Positions 1 through 30,779 of a stretch of DNA of 64,000 nt are shown here, in pieces (positions within the stretch are counted from its first letter, which is position 1; each line of letters opens with the position of its first letter). The position numbers were made by a program, and so were the translations under genes. The DNA is from Argopecten irradians (Eukaryota > Mollusca > Bivalvia > Pectinida > Pectinidae). The notes beneath the pieces were generated by a model. That model saw nothing but the letters and a program-made list of their open reading frames with translations, did not search any database and was not told where the DNA came from. Where the stretch lies: the NCBI RefSeq assembly GCF_041381155.1, contig NC_091144.1, positions 15,447,544-15,511,543 on the forward strand. The letters run 5' to 3'.

Positions 1-174
1 TATTTTTGCGGTAATTTAATTTCACATTTAATATCATGCCTATGGACTTTTTCAAAGAAATTTTGTTTCATGATTTAGACTAAAAATACACAAAATCTAA
101 CAGAAATGTGAGAGTAAGTTAGTGTACAGTACATTGTATACAATAAGTAGTATATGTTGTTTGTTATTTCATAC

Positions 175-20161
<19,987 letters not shown>

Positions 20162-20420
20162 GCTGAGTGAAAGTTTCTCCTGTTCACGCAGATCGTTGGT
20201 CAGGGATCAAGGATTCATATTTGCTTAATTATCGTCAATTATTACGGATGTTTTCTTCTTTTTTTCATTCATTTTCGTCTAGATTCTTTTCGCGCCGATC
20301 TTGTTCCGGTAACACCGCCACCTGTTGGAAAAACATTTGCATCTATTTCCTTTAAGGGACGTAACTCGAACGGGTTTGCTTCTTGTGGTAGCGCGACACT
20401 AAATATATATGACTGATTTC
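20162..20420 (-). promoter_or_regulatory. KAT7: Probable KAT7 5' UTR/promoter region
   Basis: This is the sequence immediately upstream of the KAT7 ATG. It is richer in CpG than its surroundings (CGCGCCG, GCGCGAC, TCGAACGGG), as expected for a housekeeping promoter. No TATA box or start site can be assigned from sequence alone. Confidence 0.4.
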
Positions 20421-20917
20421 AAACATGTTAGTTCCATATAGCCGAACGAAGTCAGATGAAACTTTACATGTTTCAAAATAAAACAATTTCGTTTTGTCAT
20501 ACTAAAAAATATCAAAAATCAACTTACAACCAGATCAGCATAGAACTAATGAACGGATTTATTTATGATTCGTGCTATAGCAACAGGTTAGATAAACACT
20601 CTAATTAGATAGTAAATTAACTCGACTGATTGCTGTTAATGATAATCTTAAAAAAAAATTCTATTTTGTTGAGGTGAAATAGTATATATATATGTAAAAA
20701 ATAGACATGTAAATTTCAAGTTATAACATTGTGTCTTTAAAAATAAAAAATAAATGTAACAAAGCAAATGGTAGAGGTCATTAAATGTGACTCCCAGGTT
20801 CATTATAAAACCGCATTAGTTGTCGTATTAGCGATATCGAAAGTTGACGTCTGTACATGTGGATTGAATTATTAGTAATTATTAAAATGAAACAGTTTTG
20901 TTCATTTTCGACAAAAG

Positions 20918-20953
20918 AAAAAACAAAAAAAAAAAAAAAAAAAAAAAAAAAAC
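20918..20953 (+). repeat. Poly(A) tract
   Basis: A run of nearly 30 A preceded by AAAACAAAA. It lies just upstream of a LINE 3' fragment and may be unrelated to it. Confidence 0.7.
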
Positions 20954-21049
20954 TAGATATTTAAACGTGGGAGGGCTATTATGTTACAATGATATGACGA
21001 CAACTGAAATCCTTATAAAGGTAATGGGCGGTAATGGCACAAGATACCC

Positions 21050-21583
21050 GCTTCTATGTGTGTTTCCTTTCACATTTACTTAAATATTGCACGAGGGAGA
21101 TACAGGAATCGTCAGAGAATTAAAAGGTTGCGTGAGGTCTGTAATGCTAATGATATTACAGATAAAATTCACTTTATACTTATATGCAATTGTTACTCTG
21201 ATTTAAGAAAAAATACTTTAAATCATATTATTACAGACGCCCTCCTATGTTTAAATTGGTACTTTTATTATCAACCCAAAATATAGGGGAATTAAACATA
21301 TTTGGAAAATGCATGGATTTGGCTTTAAAGCGACGAGATAATTTGAATTTCGAATTTATGTTAATTAATATTACCATTTGCAAGGCTTTGAAATGTGTAT
21401 TATGATAATGATATTATGTCTGATGAAGCAGTATATATACATATTTAATCATACAATGTACCTGTTATGTTATGTAAGATGTAGTTATATGTTTGTCCAG
21501 CACTGTCTGCATTGTTATATGGTATGTGTTTATGTCAACCCTCCAATTTATTAAAAACAAGGAAATAAAATAATCTGAATCAG
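21050..21583 (+). mobile_element. LINE 3' fragment (5'-truncated, CR1-like)
   Basis: With frameshifts, the plus strand reads like the C-terminal end of a LINE ORF2: an ARGRYRN stretch, REVCNANDITDKIHFILICN, CYSDLRK, then LNFEFMLIN, followed by a 3' tail ending AAATAAAATAATCTGAATC. The Cys-x2-Cys...His...Cys arrangement is typical of the region after RT in CR1-like LINEs. No complete RT remains. Confidence 0.7.
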
Positions 21584-21589
21584 AACTTA

Positions 21590-22960
21590 TTTCGCCCCAC
21601 TGACATTAATTTTGCCCTCTGGTCATGAATTCTTTTACCTGTAACTAACATCCTGACTTGGTTATACAGTCCAAAAATTCAATTCAATCCCTTTATTACC
21701 CTACGGATCTTATGAAGAAAAGAATGAACAAAATGTCTTTACATTGTAAAACCTACATCCTAAGATATAGAATTAAACATTTTGTAGTAATAGCTATATG
21801 TACATGTACCCCTCACCAGATTTTGTGAATAGTTTGAATATCTAATTGTATTTTGTTAACAAAACTACATGACGATAGCTTTACTTAATTAACAAGGTGT
21901 CCAGTTTAATTGGGAAAAAATATATGTATGACATTTTTAGAATAAGATATGAAATATTTATTTGAGTTATTGATATACAATTAAATTGTAAAACCATGGA
22001 TGATTGAACTGGTAAATAACTAAAAAAAATTTAATAGTCCCTGAAGCCTTGCTTGCAATGCTTAAGGACTAAACACCAATTACATTTATTACAGTGTATT
22101 AAGACAAAAGCGGTAACACCGAATACGGTCGGGCTGGCTGACTCGTGATAGGGGAGCCATCGTTACAACTTGGTAATGGTACCATTCTCCTGAGAGGATA
22201 CTGGCTGACTATAGCATTACACCATGGTAGTACTCGATAGGATATCAATCATAAAGTCAGTGATTTACAAATTGTCAATAACAAAAGAAATGCAATCTCA
22301 TTTCTAGTAGACTAGGGTTTCGGATATTTTCTTTAGATAAAGATGGTTTCACACGTGTTTGCTCGTTATTTTCGTTCACCACATTAAGAATATTTTCCAT
22401 GGGTTAACATCTAATTACACTTATACCAAAGAAAAATATCTTGCAGTATAAGAACTTTCACTATTAGTTTGTTATATTGTATTTGTTACGGGTTTTAAAT
22501 GTCCTTAAGGAAGTGATAAGTCGTTTGGTAACATATACCTACTTCGAGAATTAAACTTGATAAATCTTGTTTTAATGCAAAAGTCATAACATAGTGAACC
22601 GCAATGAAAAAAAAAAGTTTACTTAGAATAGCAATTGACGGTAAATAGGCTGAAACTTATAATCAATACATGTACGTAGAGATATACGGTAAAGCCAAAC
22701 AGTAGAGATTAACGCTAATGTATAGACATATATGACCTTCAACCTTCTTTGTATTTCATTTAGTCTAAACAATATTCTATTAATTGAAAGGAAGTGAATA
22801 CAATTGCAATACAATAATTATTTTATTAAAGAACATACATTGTATATGGAATATTTAGCCTATATATTCACAAAGCTGTCATGTTCGTAATTATGCAACA
22901 ACACCACGCTTCAATCAAGTAAGATTTTCTTGATCTGATTCCATTGCATAGACATATTTT
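21590..22960. other. Spacer downstream of the first membrane-protein gene
   Basis: AT-rich. The part from about 22100 to 22960 is duplicated at about 52930-53690. No gene or RNA recognised. It should include the 3' UTR of the gene ending at 22970, but a poly(A) signal cannot be assigned with confidence. Confidence 0.45.
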
Positions 22961-22969
22961 GTCTTTCAA

Positions 22970-23277
22970 CTAATCATTCGAAGGGTAATCCGCTTTAACA
23001 TCATCCGCTATCTGATTTTGGTTTTCGGGAGGATGAGAAACAGGGGGCGTAGCCGGAGTAACGACACCAAAACTGGGTGGGACTGGAGGAAGAGGTCCAT
23101 TGGGCGGGGGAATGTAACCGTAGGCGGGAGGAGGTGGCATGGGTTCGGGTTGGTCGGCAGGTAAAGGGTTCATCTGTATCGACGGTGGGTTTGTTGCATT
23201 TGTCGGTCGTTGGATAACTTCGTGTGTATAGTGAATGTGATGCACGTGATGAGTTGGTGCATGGTGGTGACCCCGAG
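22970..23277 (-). CDS. Copy 1 exon 4 (Pro/His-rich cytoplasmic tail and stop)
   Basis: 102 codons including TAG at 22972-22970. His-rich start, then PPPPAYGYIPPPNGPLPP and an acidic end. Acceptor TCGTTTCAG. Confidence 0.88.
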
Positions 23278-26200
23278 CTGAAACGACAAGAGTGATAGTA
23301 AGTTTAGTATCGTGAGATATCAGAAATCGTTATTGAAGAATTGACGTGAATAGATTTTCTATGTTTTGAAAATACTTTTGATCAGATTGTGAAATAACTT
23401 AGCACAACAATGGATCTAGATATACTTAAATACTGTACTACATGTATTTGACATAATATGTTCTTAAAATCAGCAGCGATTTGATTTAAGGACAATGATC
23501 AGCGAATGAATGTGACGTATGTTGAGCTAACCTGGTCCTGTCCGGTAGGGTGGTCTGTTTCCAACCGTTCGAGGATGTACTTTTTTTGCATTGCAGCAAC
23601 CGCAGCACACCGCAAAGAAGATGAAAACCAAGGTGAAAAAGAATATACCTCCTAGTACACTGCCAAGCAGGATGCCTAGTCTATAAATCAACACAATAAA
23701 GTATTATCACTTGATAATTTTATATAAAACTCCATACTTCAACTTAGATCGTATAACAATTTGCTTCACGTAGACGTAGATATACTATTATACTGATAGA
23801 ACCTATGTTCTTTAGGATATTATAACATTTTACTTCACATACATATACTATTATCCTGATAGATACTATGTTCTTTAGGATATTATAACATTTTACTTCA
23901 CCTACATATACTATTATACTGATAGGTACTATGATCTTTAGAATGGTATAACATTTTACTTCACATACATATACTATCATACTGATAGATACTATGTTCT
24001 TTAGGATATTATAACATTTTACTTCACCTACATATACTATTATACTGATAGGTACTATGATCTTTAGAATGGTATAACATTTTACTTCACATACATATAC
24101 TATCATACGATAGATTCTATATCCTTTAGGATTTTATAACATTTTACTTCACATACATATACTATTATACTGATGGATACTACGTTGTTTTGGATGTTAT
24201 AGTGATATCATAAAATCTAGTTTCATATTATCATGTGTCTAAATAGCATAGAATACATAAAAAATACATTATTTTGTTTTGGTACATGCGCAGTCAGTAC
24301 GTCATTCAATATAGGGCATAGAGCCGTGATTTTTTTCGGAACTCAATTAATTATTTTTAATATCTCTAAAATGAAGTAAAATGATAAGCTCAAACTTTTT
24401 CAATGATGACAATGGTGTAATGTTAATAGTTGTAACAGAAGAAAAATACATAATTGCATGCTCCTGTTTTTGATTGAGAAAGATACCATTCGTCATCGGT
24501 AGAGCATCTTTAATACAGATTTGTTTTATGAAAAATTTTCATACAAAGCTGAAGCTAAGATAGTACAACAGTATGGCCATTAAGACAATCACTCTATTTT
24601 TATAATGTTTCCCCCCTCGTAACTTACAGCTCGTCATCGTCAAGTAGTGAACAGCACGTTCTCTCACAACATCCATCGTCACAGAATCCCACATATACCG
24701 TGTAAGAGTAGTAGGAATCATAGTGGTAACAGGGAGTACCAATAGTACCTGGAACAAAACCAAATCAATATCATTTCATAACGTCTAGGTCACATACAAT
24801 TGTATTGATGCACCTTATATCATCCAGTTAATGATTTCATTTTGAATGTTATAATGGCCAATGCCTTATCTTTGTAAACGCACCAAATATTTTTAGACGT
24901 TTTATATTCCTTCATCTAATTAATCTCTAATGCCTTCATTAAAGGGACAATTCATTCGACGAGAACATTAAAATTTGTATATATATCGGAAAACCCCCAG
25001 TTCTAATGGAAATTAGATCAGTCGGTTTTACTGTGATATGTCAGAACATCCCATGGTGGTGAAATGCGTGTGAAATGTTCAAACTCACTCGCTGTCCGCC
25101 ATTACACATTGTGGTCGAATATCTTGTATGCCGAACCCAGTCCCTTGCTCGTAGAGTAATGCTACTTTTGTCTAGAACAGCTCAAATCGCTATGACAGAA
25201 GTGTGTTTACCTTATTAGGTGAATTGTCTTGCCTAAAAAATCATTATATCACCTCCACAGTGCTTATGTAGTTCATTTGTTTAACGTGCGTGACTTTGGC
25301 TCGGATATTGGTACAGCGTACATATTGTACCTGCTTAATCGTATTGATCAACGATTTGTAATTACAACGGCATCAATTAAAATACTAAACAATGACGTGG
25401 AATTTGTCAATATCTTATGTTATATATTTCATAAGAAATGTAGAACAATACATTTATGCCATATTTTGCTTCTTGGTTATGTAAAAGAATTAGCGTGAGT
25501 GAATTGTCCCTTTAAGAGAAATAAATATTAATATAAAAAAACAACATAATTATTTTATCTTCAAGTTTATAATGACATGTGCCCTATCTTTCGTACAGTC
25601 AATAATTAAAATCAATTCTTTTGGTTAGATATTAGGTATTCCTAGTTATATGTAATATACCATGAGGATATTTTATGAGATATGGGTTGTATCATTTTAA
25701 TGAATCAAATATTCCTAGTCATATATAGCATGCAGAGATACTGTATGGCGGTCATTCAATTAGAAGCTTTTGATTCGTTAGTTCTAAAGACATATGTTGA
25801 CACCTGCAAGTGAATTCAGACTCAGTATTATACACACATAGAAGTGTCTGTATAACTAAAGAATCAAACGTCTGCGGTTCTACTTCTCAATCTAGCTGAC
25901 AGCATTTATTATGGGTAAACCATATGTTTTCGAAAAATATATCTGTTTAAGCTGATAAGGGATATAAATTCTTATAGCAAATATGTTACTTGCATTAACC
26001 AAATGCTGAACAATATGCATCAATAAACGCTTTTATGATTATAATAAGTATGATTTAGATAATTGTAGGAATAGGTTTCGTTCCTCAATGCAGATAGATT
26101 GGTACATACAAGTTAAGAGTGTATAAGAAAACACGTCTATGTCATGACATAATCTCATAGACAAAATAATTAGGTTTACTTGATTCTGTATTAAACTTGA

Positions 26201-28605
26201 AGGAATGTCCTATTTGATGTGCAGGCTTTTCATAAGAGTACCACAACTACGGTCTCAAGCTCTAGTCTAGGAGATATCTGTAGGTGTAAGATCTATATGT
26301 CTGAGAAATGGCGTGTTCTTCATTTGCCCCCTTATTAGAGTTTTCGCACTAAGCACGAATCCGAATCGGTAAACGTATCCGTATCCGTATCGGGCAGGGA
26401 GAAACGTTTTACTTGATTTTTTACTACATGTATTAATTATCTTTTCTGTTCATTTTCGAATTTTAAATTCTTAAAACTAAATCGCAATAAACGTTTGTGT
26501 TCCTCATTTTATATCATACACAATGTTATAACACATCATTATTAAAATATTATCTGTACAGGTAACTATATCTATACACGTGAAGCTGTTGATGTTTTAC
26601 ACGAATCGGTGAACGCATGCACTCGCGATTGGTAGTTGGTCACAGAGTAACAGTTTAACTAGATTTAGGACGAGCGGGTACATTAGAGTTTGAGGATATT
26701 ATATCAGAGGGACAGGCGAAGCATTTTTGTAGCCATGTGTATAAAGTGCCAATATCACGATAAACTTGCACAGGGACCTGACACGACTTTCTAACTCGCA
26801 GTATACACGTGTAATTCAGTGTTAACTCGTTGGTTCTGGGTCTCGATGTTCCATATTATTTTTTAACGTGCTTACCTATTTTCGTTTACCTGAACTACCT
26901 ATAGTTAGACACCACTGAGGAAATAGAGATATATCAATATATATACAGTAGTACTATATATTTTTTATATATTTCATCACCATTAGGATAAGAATAAAGA
27001 ACAAAATTGCATCCAATTTCGTACTTTTGGCGTGTACTGTAGGTTACCTGCAAGCTGCAAAATATTTCCAAGAGTAATACATACATTCCACAATCATTAT
27101 CATAAAAAAATCTACATTTCCATTGTTAGGAGAACCCAAACAAGACAATAATGCTTGTAATGTTGGCAAGTGCACTGATGTAGCTATATAGATCATATCA
27201 CAATTAAGATAGGATGATACATGTTACAATATAGATGTAGTATCTAATTAATTATATCATATACAGTTATATACCATATATACCAAACTTCAATGTTCCG
27301 AAATAAAAAAAAAAGTTAAACATATTGTATAACTTTCTATGTTTGTGTATTGTCTATAATTCTTTTTTTTTAATCTCTAGTTTTTGTTTGTATATACAAA
27401 TATTTTATTCACTCCACTACAAACATTAAACCAAGACAATTAAATTCCAAATCTTAATGTGAACAGAATACTCAATACACAAGTAATTTTCTTAAAAAGT
27501 TTTTCCTTTTTTCCCTTTAACTATAATGGCTCTAAAAAAATTATATTTATTGTTTAAATTGATGCATGCTGTGCGAGAACCCTCCTGTGATTCAAGATTT
27601 TTTATTCACTCATGACATATGTACATATACAACAAGAGGTCAAAAGGAACAAAAAATAATAATTATAAAAATGAAAATAAAGAAGGAAATGATAGATGGA
27701 CACAGTCATCAATAGGCAAATTTAAATACATTGAAACTAACAATTCTATTTTTATAGTTTAAAGAAGCTTAATTACTCTCTGAATAAAACTACTTACTTT
27801 ACTTAATAGAGCTGTATTGCATATAGTAAACATTCCTTTCATTTTGTGATAATTATGATTAGTAAAGTAGTATCTTGGCACATAAATTTCTCGTAATGCT
27901 ACAACAGATTCATGATTACATACATATAGATAGTGGTACTCCTCTCCAACACAATTTGTACAGAGAGGACATAACCTTTCCTCGCGAGGACATTATTGTT
28001 CGAGGAGTTGACCCCAGGGCACCCCACCCCTGGCAGCTCTCACCGAATTACCGATGTGTATATACATTTGTTGCAATGCCACAAATGTATATACACATCA
28101 TACACAGCTGGGGGGGGGGGGGGGGGGGTAAAATATTTGTACTGTGAAAAAAAAAAACAAAAAAAAAACCAGGTTAACTTTTCAGAAGTAGACTATAACC
28201 CTTGTCACAACATTCTGATAATCATTAGATTATAAAAAGTGGGCAAATGGAGATACAGCCGTCTGAATTCCTCTCCAAATTGATATTATTATTAATAACT
28301 ACGGACATGTAAAAGAGATATGATATATAAATGAAAGATTCGTCAACTGGCAGGTTCCATGATAAAACACATTCAACTTTGGAGGTCTGTCAAAGCCTTG
28401 TACGTACGTCTGTATACTTTACAGGATTTAGATAGAAACATAGTTATCTGATATATTTAATGGAAGCACAACATTTATACGATTATCTGGGTTAGGAACG
28501 TAACAGTCGCTATATATTTGTTATAAATTTATTTGTCGTTTGTATTTTCTTACCTGGGATTTGTGCCAACGAAAGAAGGAACCAGATTATATGACTGGAA
28601 GCCAT
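22970..28605 (-). CDS. Type I membrane protein, CYYR1/VOPP1/WBP1-like, copy 1 (4 exons, 209 aa)
   Basis: Exons: 28554-28605, 24628-24748, 23532-23680, 22970-23277; all GT-AG with matching phases. Residues ~1-17 form a signal peptide (MASSHIIWFLLSLAQIPG). A short Cys/Tyr-rich ectodomain follows (PCYHYDSYYSY...FC-DDGCC-ERTCC), then an acidic DDDE, one membrane segment (~ILLGSVLGGIFFFTLVFIFF), a juxtamembrane AVCCGCC likely to be palmitoylated, a His cluster (HHH...HHVHHIHYTH), and a Pro-rich tail with a PPxY motif (PPAY) able to bind WW domains. This layout is that of the CYYR1/VOPP1/WBP1/Shisa-like group, many of which act as endomembrane adaptors for WW-domain ubiquitin ligases; the exact orthologue is uncertain. 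Two further identical copies of exon 1 lie upstream at 36248-36299 and 43948-43999. Confidence 0.85.
23532..23680 (-). CDS. Copy 1 exon 3 (membrane segment)
   Basis: Encodes the single hydrophobic helix followed by CCGCC and a basic stop-transfer stretch, then NRPPYRTGP. Acceptor TTTATAG, donor GTTAGC. Confidence 0.88.
23744..24190. repeat. 63-bp minisatellite (about 7 units) in intron 2 of copy 1
   Basis: Landmark TTCTTTAGGATATTATAACA recurs every 63 bases (23808, 23871, 23934, ...). Alternate units share variants, which suggests higher-order two-unit duplication. The paralogue has a single unit at about 54770-54850. Because 63 is a multiple of three, an open frame runs through the array by chance. 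Confidence 0.9.
24628..24748 (-). CDS. Copy 1 exon 2 (Cys/Tyr-rich ectodomain)
   Basis: Reads GTPCYHYDSYYSYTVYVGFC, then DDGCCERTCCSLLDDDE. Six cysteines are arranged C...C-x3-CC-x3-CC. Acceptor TTCCAG, donor GTAAGT. Confidence 0.87.
24943..25511. mobile_element. TTAA-flanked MITE in intron 1 of copy 1
   Basis: Terminal inverted repeat AGGGACAATTCA(T/C)TC at both ends, flanked by TTAA at 24939-24942 and 25512-25515. The paralogous intron at about 55850 reads CATTAAGAGAAA with a single TTAA-like site and no insert, i.e. the empty site. The TTAA duplication suggests piggyBac-type mobilisation. 569 bases, no transposase. Confidence 0.85.
25516..26320. other. Intron 1 of copy 1, sequence shared with paralogue
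   Basis: Matches about 55855-57030 in patches. No coding exon seen. Ends where the tandem array begins. Confidence 0.5.
26322..27590. other. Intron 1 part of unit 1 (also 34018-35286 and 41720-42990), nothing recognised
   Basis: AT-rich with a CpG-containing opening (CCGAATCGGTAAACGTATCC). No exon or element ends recognised. Confidence 0.45.
27595..27991 (-). mobile_element. LINE 3' fragment, unit 1
   Basis: The minus strand encodes a LINE C-terminal remnant (ERLCPLCTNCVGEEYHYLYV...RYYF) plus 3' UTR. It is best preserved in unit 3; units 1 and 2 carry a one-base insertion near the start. It sits in intron 1 in the gene's orientation and is a pseudogene fragment only. Confidence 0.65.
28053..28128. 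repeat. Perfect 19-bp hairpin next to a G tract, unit 1 (19 G)
   Basis: GATGTGTATATACATTTGT (28053-28071) pairs exactly with 28081-28099 across a 9-base loop; a run of 19 G follows at 28110-28128. Equivalent runs are 17 G (35805-35821) and 14 G (43509-43522). Confidence 0.9.
28554..28605 (-). CDS. Copy 1 exon 1 (signal peptide), unit 1
   Basis: ATG at 28605-28603; 17 codons plus one base, then donor GTAAGA. It encodes the hydrophobic signal peptide. Identical exons occur in units 2 and 3 of the tandem array. Confidence 0.85.
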
Positions 28606-28738
28606 TTTGTAAGATAATTAGTCTCCACTAACTACATGTGTGCCGTTAACTCAAAACACGTAATACAATAGATCGCACACTTCAGTGACCAATTATTGTT
28701 AGATAGACTTGGTATGTAGACATTATATATGTGCTGTG
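28606..28738 (-). promoter_or_regulatory. Probable promoter/5' UTR of copy 1, unit 1 (also 36300-36432 and 44000-44132)
   Basis: The 100 bases upstream of ATG are conserved between copy 1 and copy 2 (57380-57475), including ACGTAATACAATAGATCGCA and CACTTCAGTGACC. A diverged third copy lies at 49008-49070. Conservation in an AT-rich unstable region suggests core promoter function (inference). Confidence 0.5.
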
Positions 28739-29049
28739 TAAAATGTGGGGTCTACCCCGAACACCAACTCTGGGTAGGGTGGGGTGTTTACATAGGGATT
28801 AAGGTGTGTTGATAGGGAATTATAGTCTATCTCAGAATTGTTCTCATTGCAAGATCACAGGTAAATCAACTCATCTGATAGGTGATCAGTAAATCAGTAA
28901 CAGTTAATTACTGCCAAGCTGCTGTAGAATAGTGTATAAAACTGACATATTTCAGAAAAAAATCATACTTGCTCTGATATTTGAATTGTCAACATTGTAC
29001 ATTGAATTATCAACTTGTCTTTGTATTAGTAGACTTTGAGTCTATACAT

Positions 29050-29580
29050 TTTTCTGCTATTTTTTAGCTTTATAAGTGTAAATATTTAATAGAAATACTG
29101 TACTAGATTTTTTAATTTCTCGTTATTTTCTTAGAACTTCTGACTTGTTATAGTTTTCAGATTTAGGTAATATAGATTTTGTAAAACATCTGTACTAGAA
29201 TTTTCCAATTTACTGTTTCTTATTGATTTATACTTGTGTTACTTTTCAGTTTTAGTGTAAATATTTGATAGAACTACTGAACTAGATTTTTTAATTTCTC
29301 ATCATTTTTATAGAATTTCTGACTTGTTTTAGTTTTCAGTTTTAGGTAATATAGATTTGGTAAAACATCTGTACTAGAATTTTCCAATTTACTGTTTCTT
29401 ATTGATTTATACTTGTGTTTCTTTTCAGTTTTAGTGTAAATATTTGATAGAACTACTTTACTAGATTTTTTAATTTCTCATTATTTTCTTAGAATTTCTG
29501 ACTTGTTTTAGTTTTCAGATTTAGGTAATATAGATTTTGTAAAACATCTGTACTAGCATTTTCCAATTTACTGTAATTTC
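29050..29580 (+). repeat. Three ~178-bp tandem units inside the MULE-like element (unit 1)
   Basis: GTGTAAATATT recurs at about 29077, 29255 and 29434, each followed by ACTAGATTTTTTAATTTCTC and CATCTGTACTAG. Units 2 and 3 have the same array. Confidence 0.85.
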
Positions 29581-29597
29581 TTTTTATCACACACGGA

Positions 29598-30005
29598 ATG
29601 GCAAACGCACAGATCAACGTTAAGTTCATCATCAACAGAAGAGGCGGACGTAACCTATCCCATGACGGCTTCTTCTACAGACAGACTCGTAAAAGTACCT
29701 ACAGGACTTTCTGGAGATGTTCTACTTCCGGCTATTCAGCCTCCCTCTCAACACTGAACGACATACAAGTCAATTTCGGACTACAGACCACCTGGAAGCA
29801 TGGCATGGGAAACTGAAGAGACGAGTTATGCACTCAAACGACATCAGCCGGATACAGAGAAATTCTGGAGCTCCAACCCAACCCCGCAAAAAAGTATGTA
29901 CACATCGACAGACGCCTGGCAACCCTGAAAGACCGCTACCTGACTGGAACCATCGACTTGATGACATACGCCGACTCAGCATCACAGCTGCTGCATCTTG
30001 GTTAA
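29598..30005 (+). pseudogene. FLYWCH-finger/MULE-derived gene fragment, unit 1
   Basis: Starts MANAQINVKFIINRRGGRN, with a FLYWCH-like pattern (GGRNLSHDGFFYR...TFWRCSTSG). It then shifts frame to DHLEAWHGKLKRRV and again to KYVHIDRRLATLKDRYLTG...LLHLG before a stop. FLYWCH fingers followed by such a helical segment are seen in MULE transposases and genes derived from them. The transposase core is missing and at least two frameshifts are present, so it cannot make a full protein. Confidence 0.7.
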
Positions 30006-30779
30006 ATTGGCTAGAAATGAAATATTTTGCATACCATATTTATGTCCAAATGTATATGAGACACTTTGATAACATATTTTATCATTATAGATTATTTTGG
30101 AAACCATTGAATTACCTTAGTGCTTGAATGATATTATAAAATATATGATGTTTTAATAAAACTTTAAATTTTATTGATTTATGATTTTTTTAAAAATAGG
30201 CTTTGTGTAAAATAGTGCTTAAATTAATTGCTATTGTAAAATATAGATATTGTACAGTGTGTATTATCATATGATTATTTTGGTAAAAAATAGTTATAAT
30301 TGATACAAATACTTAAACTAATACTTGCAATTAACAAAATTGTACATTTATTGTATCTTATAATGCATCTCATCATATTAGTTAAAAAATTACCTGGTTC
30401 AAAAGTTACCTGAGTTGGTGTTAGATTTTGAAACAGACTATAACTAAACTTCAAAGGGTTCCCTACAAAAACACCTCCCTTTGTCTTTACCAGAGTTGGT
30501 GTTCGGGGAATGAGCCTAAAATGTTTAGGCGAACGTTTGTTTAAAAAAGAACCTGTATACATGCAAACATATCCTTCTCTTTATATAGTGAAGTAGATGA
30601 ACATGTATGAGCGCTCATGCGGGAACGGCAACACTGTCTATCATCGGCAAATCGGAAATAGCTTCACTCCATATAATAACAATGGTTTTTGCTATATGAA
30701 ATTAATACTGCTTGTCATTTCCTGGTTTAAGTGTTTCAAAAACTATTTCAGATTTGTTAAGGTATAAACTATGAAAAAT

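Larger units (their letters stand above)
20590..28705. repeat. Ancestral segmental duplication, copy 1
   Basis: Patches along this interval match 50222-57475 in order. Examples: TTGTCGTATTAGCGATATC at about 20821 versus 50433, ACACCGAATACGGTC at 22118 versus 52951, all four exons of the membrane-protein gene, and the upstream block ending CACTTCAGTGACC. Exons and proximal flanks are most alike; introns differ mainly by transposon insertions. Confidence 0.8.
28747..30516 (+). mobile_element. MULE-like DNA transposon, unit 1
   Basis: Imperfect terminal inverted repeats sharing CCCCGAACACCAACTCTGG and, further in, GGTGTTT-x4-TAGGGA. A perfect 8-bp target duplication TAAAATGT flanks it at 28739-28746 and 30517-30524. 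Inside are three ~178-bp tandem units (about 29050-29580) and a broken FLYWCH/MULE-derived gene. It is inserted about 140 bases upstream of the exon 1 ATG. Confidence 0.82.

Noticed and set aside
23744..24106. 120-codon repetitive frame (IVYVCEVKCY repeats)
   Set aside because: The 63-bp minisatellite is a multiple of three, so an open frame arises by chance inside an intron of the opposite-sense gene copy's own strand.
25229..25498. 89-codon frame
   Set aside because: Lies wholly inside the TTAA MITE and has no transposase-like features.
27875..28147. 90-codon frame ending in poly-Gly
   Set aside because: It crosses a hairpin and a G homopolymer of variable length (19/17/14), so the frame changes between units.
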